64,000 nucleotides of DNA, from contig WUJK01000004.1 in NCBI GenBank assembly GCA_011317545.1, positions 434,001-498,000 of the forward strand. The letters run 5' to 3'. The DNA comes from Coniella vitis (Eukaryota; Ascomycota; Sordariomycetes; Diaporthales; Schizoparmaceae). How positions within the stretch are numbered: the stretch's first letter is position 1; each line of letters begins with the position of its first letter. Of the stretch, positions 47,868-59,152 are shown one piece after another. The notes beneath the pieces were generated by a model that worked only from the letters and a program-made list of their open reading frames with translations, had not been told where the DNA came from and did not search any database. The position numbers were made by a program, and so were the translations under genes.

Positions 47868-48074
47868 ATGCTTCCTCGCTTCATCACTATTGCCATCTCG
47901 TTGGCCCTGGTGGCCCCTTGCCTCTCGGCCCCCACATCTCGTAAGTTAACAGACTTCTGATCTGAGTTTTACCTTGACATACTCTGATGGCGTCCTTTGG
48001 CAGACTTCGAGACGGACCCTATGCTCCAGGTTGGCGAGAAGGCCGCTTCTTCCTATGCTCAAGACGCTTATTGA
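47868..48074 (+). CDS. Short secreted peptide, 47 aa, two exons
   Basis: Exon 1 is 47868-47940 and exon 2 is 48004-48074; the 63-bp intron has donor GTAAGT and acceptor TTTGGCAG, and the codon split by it reads His. The start has a good fungal context (ACAAAATGC) after a CA-rich leader. Residues 1-20 (MLPRFITIAISLALVAPCLS) form a convincing signal peptide, with cleavage likely after CLSA. The remaining 26 or so residues read PTSHFETDPMLQ followed by VGEKAASSYAQDAY. There are no Cys in the mature part, no internal repeats and no dibasic Kex2 site, unlike the usual ustiloxin-type precursors; two Tyr lie near the C terminus. It may be a secreted peptide, a single-core precursor for the adjacent UstYa-like protein, or the surviving head of a longer lost gene. 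No homologue is recognised. Confidence 0.6.
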
Positions 48075-48703
48075 GGTGTCCATGGATCTCGCATGGAGCC
48101 GGGAACATCGGTCTGGGGGTGCCACCATCTGGGGAAGTTCCTCAGCCAGAAGGGCGCTTAGTAGATGACTGACGCTGAGGAGGAGCGGAAATGCGGGATG
48201 CTTAGTCAGGAAGATATCAAATTCGTATAACATGCTGCCCTCATGAAGTGGTTGTCCGTTGCTCAAATCACTGCAACACACAGACGGTGAATTTGATCCG
48301 GCAACATTTGATTCTAGTAGCCAGTGGGCCCTCTCCTGCTCTGTTCTGAGGCTTTCTTCTTTTTTTTTTTTTTCAACATCGCCCCGCGCTGCAAATTCCA
48401 AATCGGGTTTGTTGGTGCCGATCACAAAGACATTGCTTCCGCGCATGTTGGGCTGCAAATGTGCAGCAACGGATCACACTCATGTTACCGTAGTATCAAA
48501 AGACGGGGCAAAGATATCATTCGCTCAGGCAGATACTTGGTTCGGGTTCTTTTGCAACGTGAGAGGTTACTGACTGCCTTTCCACCCGCCTATCGTATAT
48601 AATAAGAAGTGGGAACTTTGTGAAATCCTCCACGGGCTTCTATTCTTTGTTGAATTATCTGGATTAAAGGATTCGTTTTGTCTACTTGCAAATACTACAG
48701 ACC
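48075..48703. other. Intergenic region before the MFS transporter
   Basis: Includes a poly-T run near 48359-48372. A 170-codon antisense frame (47946-48458) covers the peptide gene but lacks family features. Presumed promoter of the transporter in the last 300 bases. Confidence 0.5.
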
Positions 48704-50309
48704 ATGCACTTCATTAATGGCATTCTTGTTTCATATGATAACCATCCAGTGGCAGATCACATGCATCATTGCAACCCTATGCACCACTGTAAAGGTTCGA
48801 GAGACGAAGAAGCCCTTGCTGATAATGCTTTGGACCAATCCACACCCCCACCATCATCATCATCTCCTTCCCGCTATTCATGGAAGCTGTTTCCAGCTCC
48901 TCCTGTAACAGACCCAGGTTCTCCTCCCGATGGCGGCGCCTTGGCATGGCTTCAGGTTCTGGCAGGGCACTTGATGTGCTTTATCACGTGGGGGCTCATC
49001 ACCAGCTTCGGCATCTTCCAGTCCACTTACCAAGATATGCTGCAAGCCACGCCGTCGACCGTTTCCTGGATCGGCACCGTGCAGATCTTCACTCTTCTGT
49101 TTGTCGGGACTTTGTCTGGGCGGGCAAGTGATGCCGGCCTTGTTCACGAGGCCGTTCTGGGGGGGACGCTGTTGATTGTCTTTGGCTTGTTCATGACGAG
49201 TCTGGCTACGCAATATTACCAGCTCTTCCTTGCCCAAGGCGTCTGCATTGGCCTCGGAATGGGTATCCTGTATATGCCTGGTCTATCAGTACCCTCATCA
49301 TATTTTAAAGAGAAGAAGTCTCTAGCAGTTGCTATTATTGCTTCGGGGGCTGGATCAGGTGGTCTCGTATACCCGGCGATAGTACAACAACTGCTCCCTC
49401 GTGTCGGTAAGACTGATCATAACGTTCTTATACTCCACCCAACCCACCCATCAATATCTGCTTACAGCTTAATATTGCGGATAATATGGCCCTCTTGTAC
49501 TAGGCATCAGCTCTAATGGCACCTCGCAGGATACGGCTGGACTATACGTACTATGGCTTTCGTGACGCTTTTCGTCTCTATACTCATTAACCTACTGCTA
49601 CGCGTACGCGTTGTGCCCCGTAAAGCTGGCCCTCTACTCGACCTTACTTACTTCAAAGAGCCGTCTTATATCCTGTTCTGTATCGGCTTCTTTCTGATCT
49701 ACTGGGCCGTATACTTTGCCTTTTACTATGTACGTGCCCTCTCTCTCTACCATCAAACCTGTCTAGTTTCGCGTCTAACTCCGCATCGGCAAGATCGACC
49801 TCTATGGCTATACTTATGCATCCTTCACCTCGCTGGACTCGATCAATCTCCTCCTTCTCACCAACGCCCTCGGCATTCCCGGCCGGATTCTCCCCGGCTT
49901 CATCGCCGCGCGCTTTCTCGGCCCCTTGAACACGGCGATCCCGACGGCTCTCTCCGTGGCCGTCGTGCTCTACTGCTGGCCTGCGGTCCGGCACACGCAC
50001 GGCGCGGTCTACGGCTTCGCGCTCGCCTACGGCTTTGTGGCGAGCGCGATCCAGTCGCTCTTTGCCGTGTCGCTGGCGGCGCTGACCGACGACCTGCGCC
50101 AGCTGGGCTCGCGCATGGGCACCGTCTTCACGCTCGTCGCCTTCGCCACCCTGACGGGGAGCCCCATCGCCGGCGCGCTGATCGAGGCCCGCGGCGGCGA
50201 CTACCTGGCGGCGCAAATGTGGGCGGCGAGCAGCATGTTCCTGGGCGCGGTGGCCCTGCTCTTTGCGCGGGTGCAGAAGACCGGGTGGCAGCTTAAAGTG
50301 AAGGTCTAG
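48704..50309 (+). CDS. MFS transporter, monocarboxylate (MCT) type, three exons
   Basis: Exons 48704-49406, 49530-49729 and 49794-50309 give 472 residues. Donors are GTAAGA and GTACGT; acceptors are CGCAG and GGCAAG. The ATG at 48704 (AGACCATGC) is preferred, since the in-frame frame start upstream is only TTG. After a His-rich and Pro/Ser-rich cytosolic N terminus comes PPDGGALAWLQV (about 74-85), the MCT signature before helix 1. About twelve hydrophobic segments follow, with GLGMGILYMPGLSV in helix 4-5 and the SGAGSGGLVYP loop. Fungal MCT-like MFS proteins transport monocarboxylates or export secondary metabolites across the plasma membrane. The last two thirds of exon 3 are markedly GC-rich. 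Likely role: export of the cluster product or uptake of a precursor. Confidence 0.9.
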
Positions 50310-52150
50310 CTCTTGTTTTTTCGTCGATGGATGTGGATGGATGGATGCCACGGGGTTTGAATGGCTGGGTGGTTGGTCTCAAAGCCCTTGGACCTGCGTT
50401 TCATAGAGGTTCAGTTTTGAGCCCATTGTTCTTGTATTGAAGACCGATGCATTATTACACATGGGGATTCTAGAGAGCTGAGCATAAACCAAGTACGGTA
50501 TAGTCCATATTCTAGTTAGCCCTTAGTGCGAGGGCAAAAGTCCTGATTGGTTGCTAGGAGGTGACTTGACTGCATTTGAGGATGTGGAACTTGGTCGGAA
50601 GAGCTTATGGACAAATTCACCGCATATAGAGTCATGTCGACTTTCAAGAATCGCAGCCAAATCATCTGCGCTATTCTATGTCTTGGACTCAACGTATACT
50701 GTATACGGCATGTGCTTACTCTCTGCTCGCATTCGGACTCTCGCACTTTACTCTCGCTGCTGGTATCTGACTCTCCTATTTGCTGGACGACGTTCTTATT
50801 ATAATACTAGGCCCTTTTCGGCGCATATAAGAGTCTAACTTGACAACTACTTATTTTATAGTATATTATATATACTATTAGTAATCTTAATCGCCGCACC
50901 CAATAGGGTGTTCCTACATACTGGAGAGTAAAGCTACCAAGACGTCGGATACTCGGGGAGTGCAGTTGTTACCATGATGCGCAAGTCGGCAAAAAGACTT
51001 GGTTTTCTTTTGCTGCAAAGCTCCTTTTCATAACATCTGGAGTCAACAGTGTTCAAGATTTATAATGTTGGTCTGGAATCACTCCAGAGGTCCATGCATA
51101 CAGACAACAGACACCGCTCTCGGACAAGGTTACTCTGCAGGGCGAAGGGATGACTGGATCGAGATTTTGTATTCTGAAGCTTTTCCTGCGCATCGCTATA
51201 GGATTAGTGTAGCTGTTTCAGGTGAGGGGGTCCGGATCGACCGGGCGATGAGTTGACTGCTAAGGTGGCTTTCATGAAGTTTGATCATTGTTTTAAATCG
51301 CAAATTCTGAAGAAACCTATTGAGGACAAGTCCCGTGCGTTTCGAGGGGTCCACGAGTCGCATATGTGATGCTACATCACAAGAAATATAGCGTGGTCAA
51401 GCCCTTGGAGGTGTAAATCTGGAGACGAATTAAAAGCATAACAGAACTTGGTAGAGCCTCTATCAAAACACAATCTCCAGACACACACACACACACATAT
51501 ATATACATATAATTTCATTATCGGAAGTCCCGAGATGGCTTCATCAAGCCTTGGCCGGCGCTCATCAACGTATTCTGACTTCTGTGTGCCTACTAACTGC
51601 CGCGATAAGCAAGGATCAATACAGCCTGGGCTTTTGCTTACCCTTATCGTGGTCTGCAGAATCCTAACATTTCGAGTATTGGCCTTATAATTCTTGACTA
51701 TTTGCTTCACATAGTGAACAGAATGGATAGTGCGATAGCTTGGAAAATACCATTGCATAACTGGCTTCTTTCACATATGATATACATCCGCAACATTATA
51801 GCCATTGCCTTTTTCGGGACGAGCATTGCAGTATATCATATGGCAGCATGATAACTTTACTGAAATAGTAACCTAAGGAACTAGTTTGATTCCAGATAAC
51901 TCTACTATATAGATAAAAGACTTTATTACTTATATCTACAGAAAGGAGTCAATAGCGTTCCTCATATTAGCGTAGTACGGACTTCTGCTGGAGACTGTTG
52001 AAGAGAGATGGTATATTTCTAGTTGGCAAGACCATTTAATCAAGAAAACATCAGGCGGTTTATCCCGGATGAACGCCAGAGGTGGCTGAGGTGGCCAACG
52101 GAGATGCTCAGGTTCTTCGTCCAGGACCGACAACAGTGTGGAAACCTTGG
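50310..52150. other. Intergenic region with decayed AT-rich patch
   Basis: Only short frames on both strands. A patch around 50800-50890 is AT-rich with TA steps and may be an old RIP relic. An (AC)n(AT)n microsatellite lies at about 51481-51511. Nothing else recognised in 1.8 kb. Confidence 0.5.
51481..51511. repeat. (AC)n/(AT)n microsatellite
   Basis: Uninterrupted AC repeat followed by AT/TA repeat in non-coding DNA. Confidence 0.9.
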
Positions 52151-53876
52151 CTAGGGAAGCGCAATGTTCAAAAAAGACCGAAACACATTATCCGGATCAT
52201 ACGCCGCCTTCACACGCCGCAGCCGGGCCAGCTTCTCGCCGTAGATGAGCTCTGCACTCTCGGTGCCAAAGGCGCCAATCACCCACTCGCCGCCGGGCGT
52301 GCCGTGGTTCTTGGAGTGCACGGCGTGTGTCTTTGCGGTCTGCTCCTGCAGCCACTGCTCTGCATCGGCGTCGTTTTCTGGGCCGTCGTGGCTGGCAAGT
52401 TTTGTTTTCTTTTAGTGATGAAAAGTTGCCAGCATATACCAAAAAAAGAAAAAAGAAAAAAAGAAAAGAATCGACTTACACAGCATTCAACCGCACATAC
52501 ATGTGCTTCTCCCGATTCCGCCACGCATTCTCGCCGCCGACCTGCTCCCCCAGCCTCGCATAGTGGTGCGTCTCCAGAAACACCGACGCAGCCGTGAAGC
52601 GCGGGTCCGCCGAAAAGGACAGCCAGTCCGCCCACAGCCGGGCGGCCCAGTCAAAATCCAGCGTGCGCAGCTGCAGCCCCTTGCCCGGCCGGCGGCTGGG
52701 GCCGGGGAGGGCGAAGAGCTCGTCGGCGCTGTGGGCAAAGTCTGTCTGCGAGGCGGCGACCCAGGTGTTGTTGAAGAGCGGGCCCAGGGAGGTGAAGGGC
52801 TTGAGGATGTGGGCGTGGTATTCGGGGGTGCCGAGGACCCAGGGCATGACCATTATGGCGGGCTGGTTGAAGATGGGTGTTGGTATGGAGAGGTTGAGGT
52901 ATGCTTGAGTGAAGGTGAAGGGAATCTAAATAAATATAAAAAAAGAAAAGAAAAGAAAGACTGACCTTGCCGTCTGGTGGCAGTCGCACGTAGTTGACAA
53001 CAATAGCCTCCGAGTCTGTCTGGCGCTTATAAAAGTACTAGAAGATAAATATAGTCGTTAATAAAACGAGTCGGATACCACCAAGTGACCAAACCAGAGA
53101 CAACAACCGCGCAGAAAGCAAGCAAGCATTACCTCAACCGCCCTCATCACCTCCTCGAAGCGGTCCCCAGGGAAGCCCATGGCGCCCACCAACGACTTCT
53201 CCTCCGCAGGCTCATCATACAAGCGCAGCGTGAACCGCGTCACGATGCCAAAGTTGGACGAGCCGCCCCGGATCGCCCAGAACAAGTCCGGGTTCTGCTG
53301 CGCATCGCACGCCACCACCTCGCCGTGCCCCGTCACCACGCGCGCCGCCACCACCTGGTCACACCCCAGGCCGTACTTGGCCGACCAGAACGAGTACCCG
53401 CCGCCGGTGAGGAACCCGCCGACGCCCACCATCCACACGCCGCCGCCCACAGCGAGCAGGCCGCTGCCGCCGTCGCCGTCGAGGGCCTGGTAGACGTGGT
53501 CCCAGAGACACCCGCCGTCGACGTGGATGCGCTTGCGGCCCTTGTCGAGCTGCGTGGACTGCAGCTGGCCGAGGTGGATCGCGAGGCCCGTGGCGGTGGC
53601 GGCGCCGCGCTGGGTCGAGTGGCCGCCGCAGCGGACCGAGATGTCGATGCGGGAGGCGCGAGCGGCGCGCACGAGCAGGGCGACGTCGTGCTCAGAGGCG
53701 GGCGAGGCGGCCAGCGGGGAGGCGACGGTGCTGTAGGCGTCCCAGCGCGAGCAGAGCCGGGCGTGCAGGGCTGGGTCGCTGGTGGGCGTGGCGACGGTGC
53801 CGGTGTAGTTGGACTGCTGGAGGTGGGCGAGGAAGGATGTGACTTGGGAGGGGCTGGGCGGGCTTGTAGCAGTCAT
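52151..53876 (-). CDS. BBE-type FAD-linked oxidoreductase, four exons
   Basis: Exons on the minus strand: 53876-53133, 53037-52966, 52925-52480, 52391-52151; 500 residues, all junctions in frame. The FAD-binding PCMH domain spans about 50-225, with the flavin-linking His86 in RCGGHSTQ, VGVGGFLTGGG (150-160) and KYGLGCD (167-173). The berberine-bridge C-terminal motif YDPDNVFRSFLNIALP ends the protein. In bicovalent members a Cys precedes the GVGG loop; here that stretch is VGGGVWMVGVGG with no Cys, so a single His bond to FAD is expected. Most family members in fungal clusters are secreted or vesicular oxidases that form C-C or C-O bonds or oxidise alcohols, but no signal peptide is visible in this one (MTATSPPSPSQV). 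Intron 2 is only 40 nt, and introns 2 and 3 carry pyrimidine runs. Divergent from the second FAD monooxygenase. Confidence 0.9.
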
Positions 53877-54714
53877 GGCTTGGGATGTGTTTGCTCAAGT
53901 GTTTGTGTTGTGAGTTGTTGTTTCGATGGAGAAGTAAAGAGTGAGGATTGTTGTTGTTGTGATCGAGTGGGCGTCCAATGGCGTGGAATGGAATATAAAA
54001 CCGACAGTGTGTATAATCAGACTTGTAAATGCAGCAAGCACTCCATATACTCTTTATCCCAGCCTTGGATATCCACCAAAAAAGGTGTACAAGCATTTGC
54101 AAGCCGTGAATATAAAAACAAATCCCTCGCCGTACTTTGACGCCAAAACTATACTTTCACGCCCACATTCCCGGCGCTGAAATCACCAGCCTGTCCATCC
54201 ACAACTGCATATTTTCCTTCCAGAAAACCCCACTGATGAATCCATCTATCCTCGGCCCTGGTTTCTATCTCCGCTTCACCCCGCGTTTTCGAGCCCACCC
54301 CCGGAATCTCGGGAAGTGGGGGGGGGGGACAAACACCTTGACTCTTGACAGACTCGGCTCTCTTGATTGTGTGACTGACTATGTGCTCCAGGATTCCCCC
54401 CAGCTTTCTCGAACCCAGGCTACCCCAAACTTCACAAGGCGAGATATGTGTCCGTCCGACTGTCCCCAGGATCGGCCAATATGCTACTATATAGGAGTGG
54501 GGGAGCGGAAATACGGGGTCGTCATACTGTCCGAGCGGCAAGGAGGTCATGGGCTTTTCGTGGGAAACAAGAATAAGAAATAAAAAACACTCGTCGAGAT
54601 GTCGAGAGAAGCAAAGACTTTGGGAAATGAAAGATCAAGATCAGTAGTAGGAAACAGACCACACGCATATCACCATCAGCAGCAACCCTCTTCAACCATC
54701 TTCAAACCAAAAAT
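53877..54714. promoter_or_regulatory. Divergent promoter, BBE oxidase and second FAD monooxygenase
   Basis: An 838-bp interval between two divergent starts. On the plus strand GGCCAATATG (about 54474) followed by ACTATATAGG (54486-54495) resembles a CCAAT plus TATA arrangement about 220 bases before the monooxygenase ATG. A run of nine G lies near 54319. Shared control is plausible but not shown. Confidence 0.4.
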
Positions 54715-56208
54715 ATGGCCCCCCCATCGCACCAACAACCCCCCATCCGCATAGGCATCATCGGCGCGGGCATAGGCGGCCTCGCTCTCGCCAACGGCCT
54801 CCTCCTCACCGACCCCAACGACCCCAACGACCCTACCGCCGCCGCCCGCTACGAAGTGACCATCTACGAGCGCGACACAGTGGCCTTCGCCTCGGAGCGC
54901 GGCGGCTACGTGCTGCGCCTCGCCAACAACGGCTTCCACGCCCTCCACTCCGTCTCGGACCCTGCCACGTGGGCCGCGCTGCAAGATGCATGGCAGGGCG
55001 GTGACGGTGGTGGTGGTGGTGGTGGTGGTGCTGCTGCTGCTGCTGCTCGCCCGCACGCGCCCACGTTAACCGATCCCAAGACGTTGACCCCCGTGTGGCG
55101 CTTTTCGCAGACCAAGATGTATCCCCAGAGCTTGCCCATTGCCAGGACCGGGCTGAGGAGTGCTTTGCTGCGGAGAGTGCTCGAGGCCAAGTGCATCAAG
55201 TTCGGGCACACGTTCCGCCGCTTTGAGATAGTCGACGCCAACAACGCCAACAGCAACGACAAAAACGCAACACAGCAGCACAAGATCATCATCCACTTTG
55301 AAGACCCCGCCGCGCACCCGCCCGCACAAGTCGACGTGCTCATCGCCGCAGACGGCAGCCGCAGCCGCATCAACCAGCAGCTCGGGCTGCGCAACAAGAC
55401 CAAGCGGCGCGGCCTGTGCTTTGTGCAGGCGCGCGCCCACATCACGGCCGAGAGCCGCGCGCGGCTGCCGCGCGTGCTGCTCGAGGACGGCAGCCTGCTG
55501 CTTGCCGGGGGCGCCGACATGACTGGGTTTGCGAGCGTCTACGACCACTTTGATAGCCTGGAGCAGGCTGCGGCGGGGCAGGCGGTGGCGCAGCTGTTTT
55601 GGGCACTTGCCATTCCAGAGAGTGAAGGGCGGGCGGTGCTGGAGGAAGGGGGGGCAAAGGAGAAGGAGGGTGATGAATCCGGGGGGTATGAGGAATTGAG
55701 GGAAATGCTGGCGGCAAAGCTGGTGGAAAAGGGGTGTGATCCCGCTGGGTACCCGGCCATCATCCGCACCGAAGGCGTCGAGACGCTGCGGCTGACGAAC
55801 CAGTTGACAAGCTCGTTCCGTCCGCCGCTGGACTGGCGCGGCGGCGAGGGGGCGTTGGCGAGGATCATTCTCCTGGGCGATGCGATCCATCCCATGACGC
55901 CGGGCCGGGGCATGGGCGCGAACCAGACCCTGGTGGACGCGGCGAACCTGGCGCGGTTGATGGTCGGCGGTGGCGCCGTGCCCAACACGGACGCCCACTG
56001 GAAGGAGGTGGCGCGCCAGTTTGACGGCGAGATGTTTGACCGTGCCTTCAAGATGGTCAAGGCCAGCGAGGATATGACGAGTCTGGATGTGTCGAGGTTC
56101 TCGGGGCGGCTGCTTCTTTCGGTGGTCAAGGCAGTTTTGACTGTGGTCGGGTGGACCACGCCGCTTCTTTCACTGTTTGGTTTGTATAAGGATGATGTGT
56201 GGGTGTAG
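54715..56208 (+). CDS. FAD-dependent monooxygenase, 497 aa, with hydrophobic C terminus
   Basis: Single exon with start AATATGGCC. The dinucleotide site GAGIGG is at 17-22, a DG motif in LIAADGSRSRIN at 209-220, and the GD motif GDAIHP followed by GRGMGANQ at 388-403. This is the group A flavin monooxygenase layout, NADPH- and FAD-dependent. Residues 97-111 are a pure Gly/Ala run encoded by GGT and GCT repeats (about 55003-55048), placed in a variable loop. A second low-complexity acidic segment is near 305-325. The last roughly 40 residues (LLLSVVKAVLTVVGW..PLLSLFGLY) are hydrophobic and may anchor the enzyme in a membrane, as in some meroterpenoid epoxidases. It is diverged from and about 100 residues longer than the monooxygenase at 42159, so they probably catalyse different steps. 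Confidence 0.92.
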   Translation: MAPPSHQQPPIRIGIIGAGIGGLALANGLLLTDPNDPNDPTAAARYEVTIYERDTVAFASERGGYVLRLANNGFHALHSVSDPATWAALQDAWQGGDGGGGGGGGAAAAAARPHAPTLTDPKTLTPVWRFSQTKMYPQSLPIARTGLRSALLRRVLEAKCIKFGHTFRRFEIVDANNANSNDKNATQQHKIIIHFEDPAAHPPAQVDVLIAADGSRSRINQQLGLRNKTKRRGLCFVQARAHITAESRARLPRVLLEDGSLLLAGGADMTGFASVYDHFDSLEQAAAGQAVAQLFWALAIPESEGRAVLEEGGAKEKEGDESGGYEELREMLAAKLVEKGCDPAGYPAIIRTEGVETLRLTNQLTSSFRPPLDWRGGEGALARIILLGDAIHPMTPGRGMGANQTLVDAANLARLMVGGGAVPNTDAHWKEVARQFDGEMFDRAFKMVKASEDMTSLDVSRFSGRLLLSVVKAVLTVVGWTTPLLSLFGLYKDDVWV

Positions 56209-59152
56209 CAAGCAAGATGTGGCCTGTTCATATTGTGATATCGATGGACTTTGCGTAGTTTGTGTTTGTGTGTGGATTCAACTTCGGTATGTTGGCGCAA
56301 GTGTTGGGATGGATGGCCTCGTCAGCAAATGGTGTTGAATATGAAACAAATATCATATCGAACTGTTGGACTGACCTGTTCACAACGACTCATACTTCCA
56401 TCTCCTGGATACAGACTCACGCCAATGATGATGAATGTGTAGAAGCGAATGACTTGACCAGACATCAGCTTATCAATTCACCAAACCTCACACACGATCC
56501 GCTCCAAATAACGGCAAGCAAGTGTACCCACCGAGAACCGTAGTCCATCAGAAACATCATGGCTGGACACTGACGACGCATGCCGTCATTCCATCCCTTC
56601 AACGGTGGTGGTTTGCAGGCGGCACAAGTAGACAGAAGGGCAACAGCCACCAGCCAAGCATCCAGGCACTTTGAAGTACAGGACGGTGTGAAAGCCAACT
56701 AGTCCACATTGATCCGACTCTTGAACGACCATGACATGGTGCCCGTTGACCTTCTTCTCGCCACATTGTCCCAGCCCTAGAGGAGATTACTCAACCCTCC
56801 CCCCTCGCGGGTCCATTGTCAAATCAACAAGTGCTCCATCACCATCAATTACCCCTTCGCATCAGGCTTGACCAACAAGAAAACACTACCACCAACGACC
56901 GCTCGGCCCCCGAATCAGCACACCAGCCCACCCTAACCGCCACCACCGAATAAGGGCTCTGGTAAGGGACGGACTTCCGCATCGAGCCAGGCAAACCTCG
57001 TAGATCGACCTTGGACCGAGCGGAGCAAAGGTCGGCGGCAGCGGGCGGAGGAAGGCCAGAAGGGGCTCCATGGCAAGTACAAGGTCGGAGTCCGGGCTCC
57101 AAAGAGAAGAGCAGAGGATCTCAGGGGCTCAGCAGCGTAGCGTGAGATGGTGCACGCGGAGCAGCCCGGGGGAAGGCGAGAGAGCACAGCGGCATCCTCA
57201 TGGGGCTGGAGCCTTGGTTATGGGTTACCTATGGTAAGTTGGGTGTGGCCGGCTGGCGGCGAGTCAAGGCCCTGGAGCTGGGTGATGGTCCCTGCAGAGT
57301 CTGTAAACAGTGGGTTGCGGCGTGTCTGTCGCACATAGAGAGAGGACGCCCCGGCTGCATCCAGCTGCCTAGTGGGGTGGTGATGGTGGCAACCGGCGAG
57401 AGAGAGAGAGAGAGAGCCAGCCAGTCAGTCAGCCAGTCAGTCAGCCAGCCAGGTGCATCCAGGCTCACGGGAGAGCGCGCGCGAAATGCTCTCCCCTAAC
57501 CTAAACACCAAGGGAACCAATCACAGAGGCTACCCAGACAGCCGGGCATGGTATCGTCGTACCCAGAGCGGATGAATTGGTTTGGCCTCGTGCTGCCTTA
57601 TCTGCGCACCATGACAGCCGATTGCTGGCCATGCTTGCCAGCGCCAGTGCATAGCGGTAGAGGTGCGTTGGGAGGGTGGGCAGTCTAGAAGACGGTCGAA
57701 GAGGGGGCCCGTGGATGTTGTCGTCTGAGGATGAAAGGCCATGCATGTACCACTACTTCGGGCCATGTAAGCCAGAGGGGTCTGCAGACAGACAAAGCCC
57801 CGAATGTTGCGATTGTTCCGGCAGTCGGTCGCTTCGTTGCTTTGGGGGAAATACCTGTCTGCCGGTGTTTTCAACCGATGGAGGTGGGGTGGGGTGGGCT
57901 TACTGTGTGGATGGGTTGCTGGATATAAAAAGCACACAGCAAGGGGACGAAAAGCGCCTACCGAAGCGAGCACTCGGTTGCAGAACAAGGCAGGTCGAAT
58001 ACGCGCGAGGGTTTCCAGCACCCAGGTTGATAAGGCGGTTCCAGGGGCCCTGGTTGGCTCCCCGGTCTTTGTGGGCGCCCCCGGCCCCTTCAAAGAGCCG
58101 CAGATGACCCCCTCGTGCTGGCTGGGTTGATATCTGCACGGACGGGTGTTTGTGTAGGTGGGAACGTTGTCGTGATAGATGCACCGAGGGGAGTCGGGCT
58201 AGAGGTGCAGCTGTCCTGGGATTGGTGCTGGTGCTGGCTTGCAATGCGCTTCACGATGCTCCACACCCGGAGATTCACAATGCATTGAAGATCCAAGCAT
58301 TGCCGTGCCTTGCCTTGCCTTGCTTTGCTGGTATACAGACTTCGGTACCTTGAGACTGTAAGCGAACAGGATCCACGGCGGTAGTGTAGGGTAATATCCC
58401 AGCTTCGCTTTAGTTGTACGTCAGCCAGATAGACTTGGACTCTTATTTTTGAGTGCTTATGAGGAGTTGATGCCGTTGCTCGTGGCCGTGGGCCGTGGGC
58501 CCCCAGGCTCATGGCCTGATCAGAGCAACACAGTGTAATCCTTTCCTGGACGGAGCATATTGTCATCTCAACGCAAGCCCTCAGCATTGAAATATCTCGT
58601 ATCCGAAAGGGCAGGTCAGTAAATTCATTTCCATAGCCTGAACTTTGCTTTGCTCTTGGGAGTCCCATACTGGTAAAAGGCAAGTATTCCACGCGCGAAA
58701 CTGGTCGTCAACCCGGGAAACGAAGCATGGGGCCGGTGGTTTCGGGCATACAAGCCCGCTCGGGAGACTTTTTGGCCTGCAAGTGTGTACAACCCAAAGA
58801 GAAGAAGCAGAACAACAGACCAATCACAAACCCCTGTACTCTGATATGTAACGGGGTCACGGTGGACATGAGGGAGATCGGCGGCTCGGGCATGCGCTTT
58901 ACCCGACCTCACTCTATCGTGCGGCCGGCCGGCGTAACCTATCCAAAAGTCGACGAATAACCTCCAATATTGTTCTGACGTTTTTCTGTTGATGGTCTCG
59001 AAGTTTTGTGTTCAGATTCTGTGATTCAAACGATTTCTCTTTATTGTTCGGGTGGCTCTTGCGCTTGTCCTTTTTCCCGCGTCCTCTCCTTTCTCACCAT
59101 CTGTTGTATAAACAGAAAGCCGATACACAAAACATACACAAACACAAACAGA
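56209..59152. other. Long intergenic region, 2.9 kb
   Basis: Short and medium open frames exist on both strands (up to 187 codons, 57530-58093 minus), but none shows family motifs, start context or intron structure that I could extend. Simple repeats lie at 57398-57452 and a CCTTG-type run near 58302-58325. The last 250 bases are the presumed promoter of the next gene, with a CA-rich leader. A non-coding or lineage-specific gene here cannot be excluded. Confidence 0.45.
57398..57452. repeat. (GA)n followed by CAGTCAGC-type short tandem repeat
   Basis: GA repeat at 57398-57416, then tandem CAGTCAGC/CAGC units to about 57452, in non-coding DNA. Confidence 0.85.

Noticed and set aside
47946..48458. 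170-codon minus-strand frame over the secreted peptide gene
   Set aside because: Contains a poly-Lys run from a poly-T stretch and no recognisable domain; the plus strand has start context, signal peptide and consensus intron.
53085..54140. 351-codon plus-strand frame opposite the BBE gene, and 310- and 253-codon frames opposite the second monooxygenase
   Set aside because: GC-rich shadow frames; the opposite strands carry clear flavoprotein motifs.
56465..58093. Short secreted or hypothetical genes in the 56-59 kb gap (frames at 56465-56698 and 57530-58093, minus)
   Set aside because: No supportable start context, splice extension or family motif; low-complexity and repeat-derived residues.
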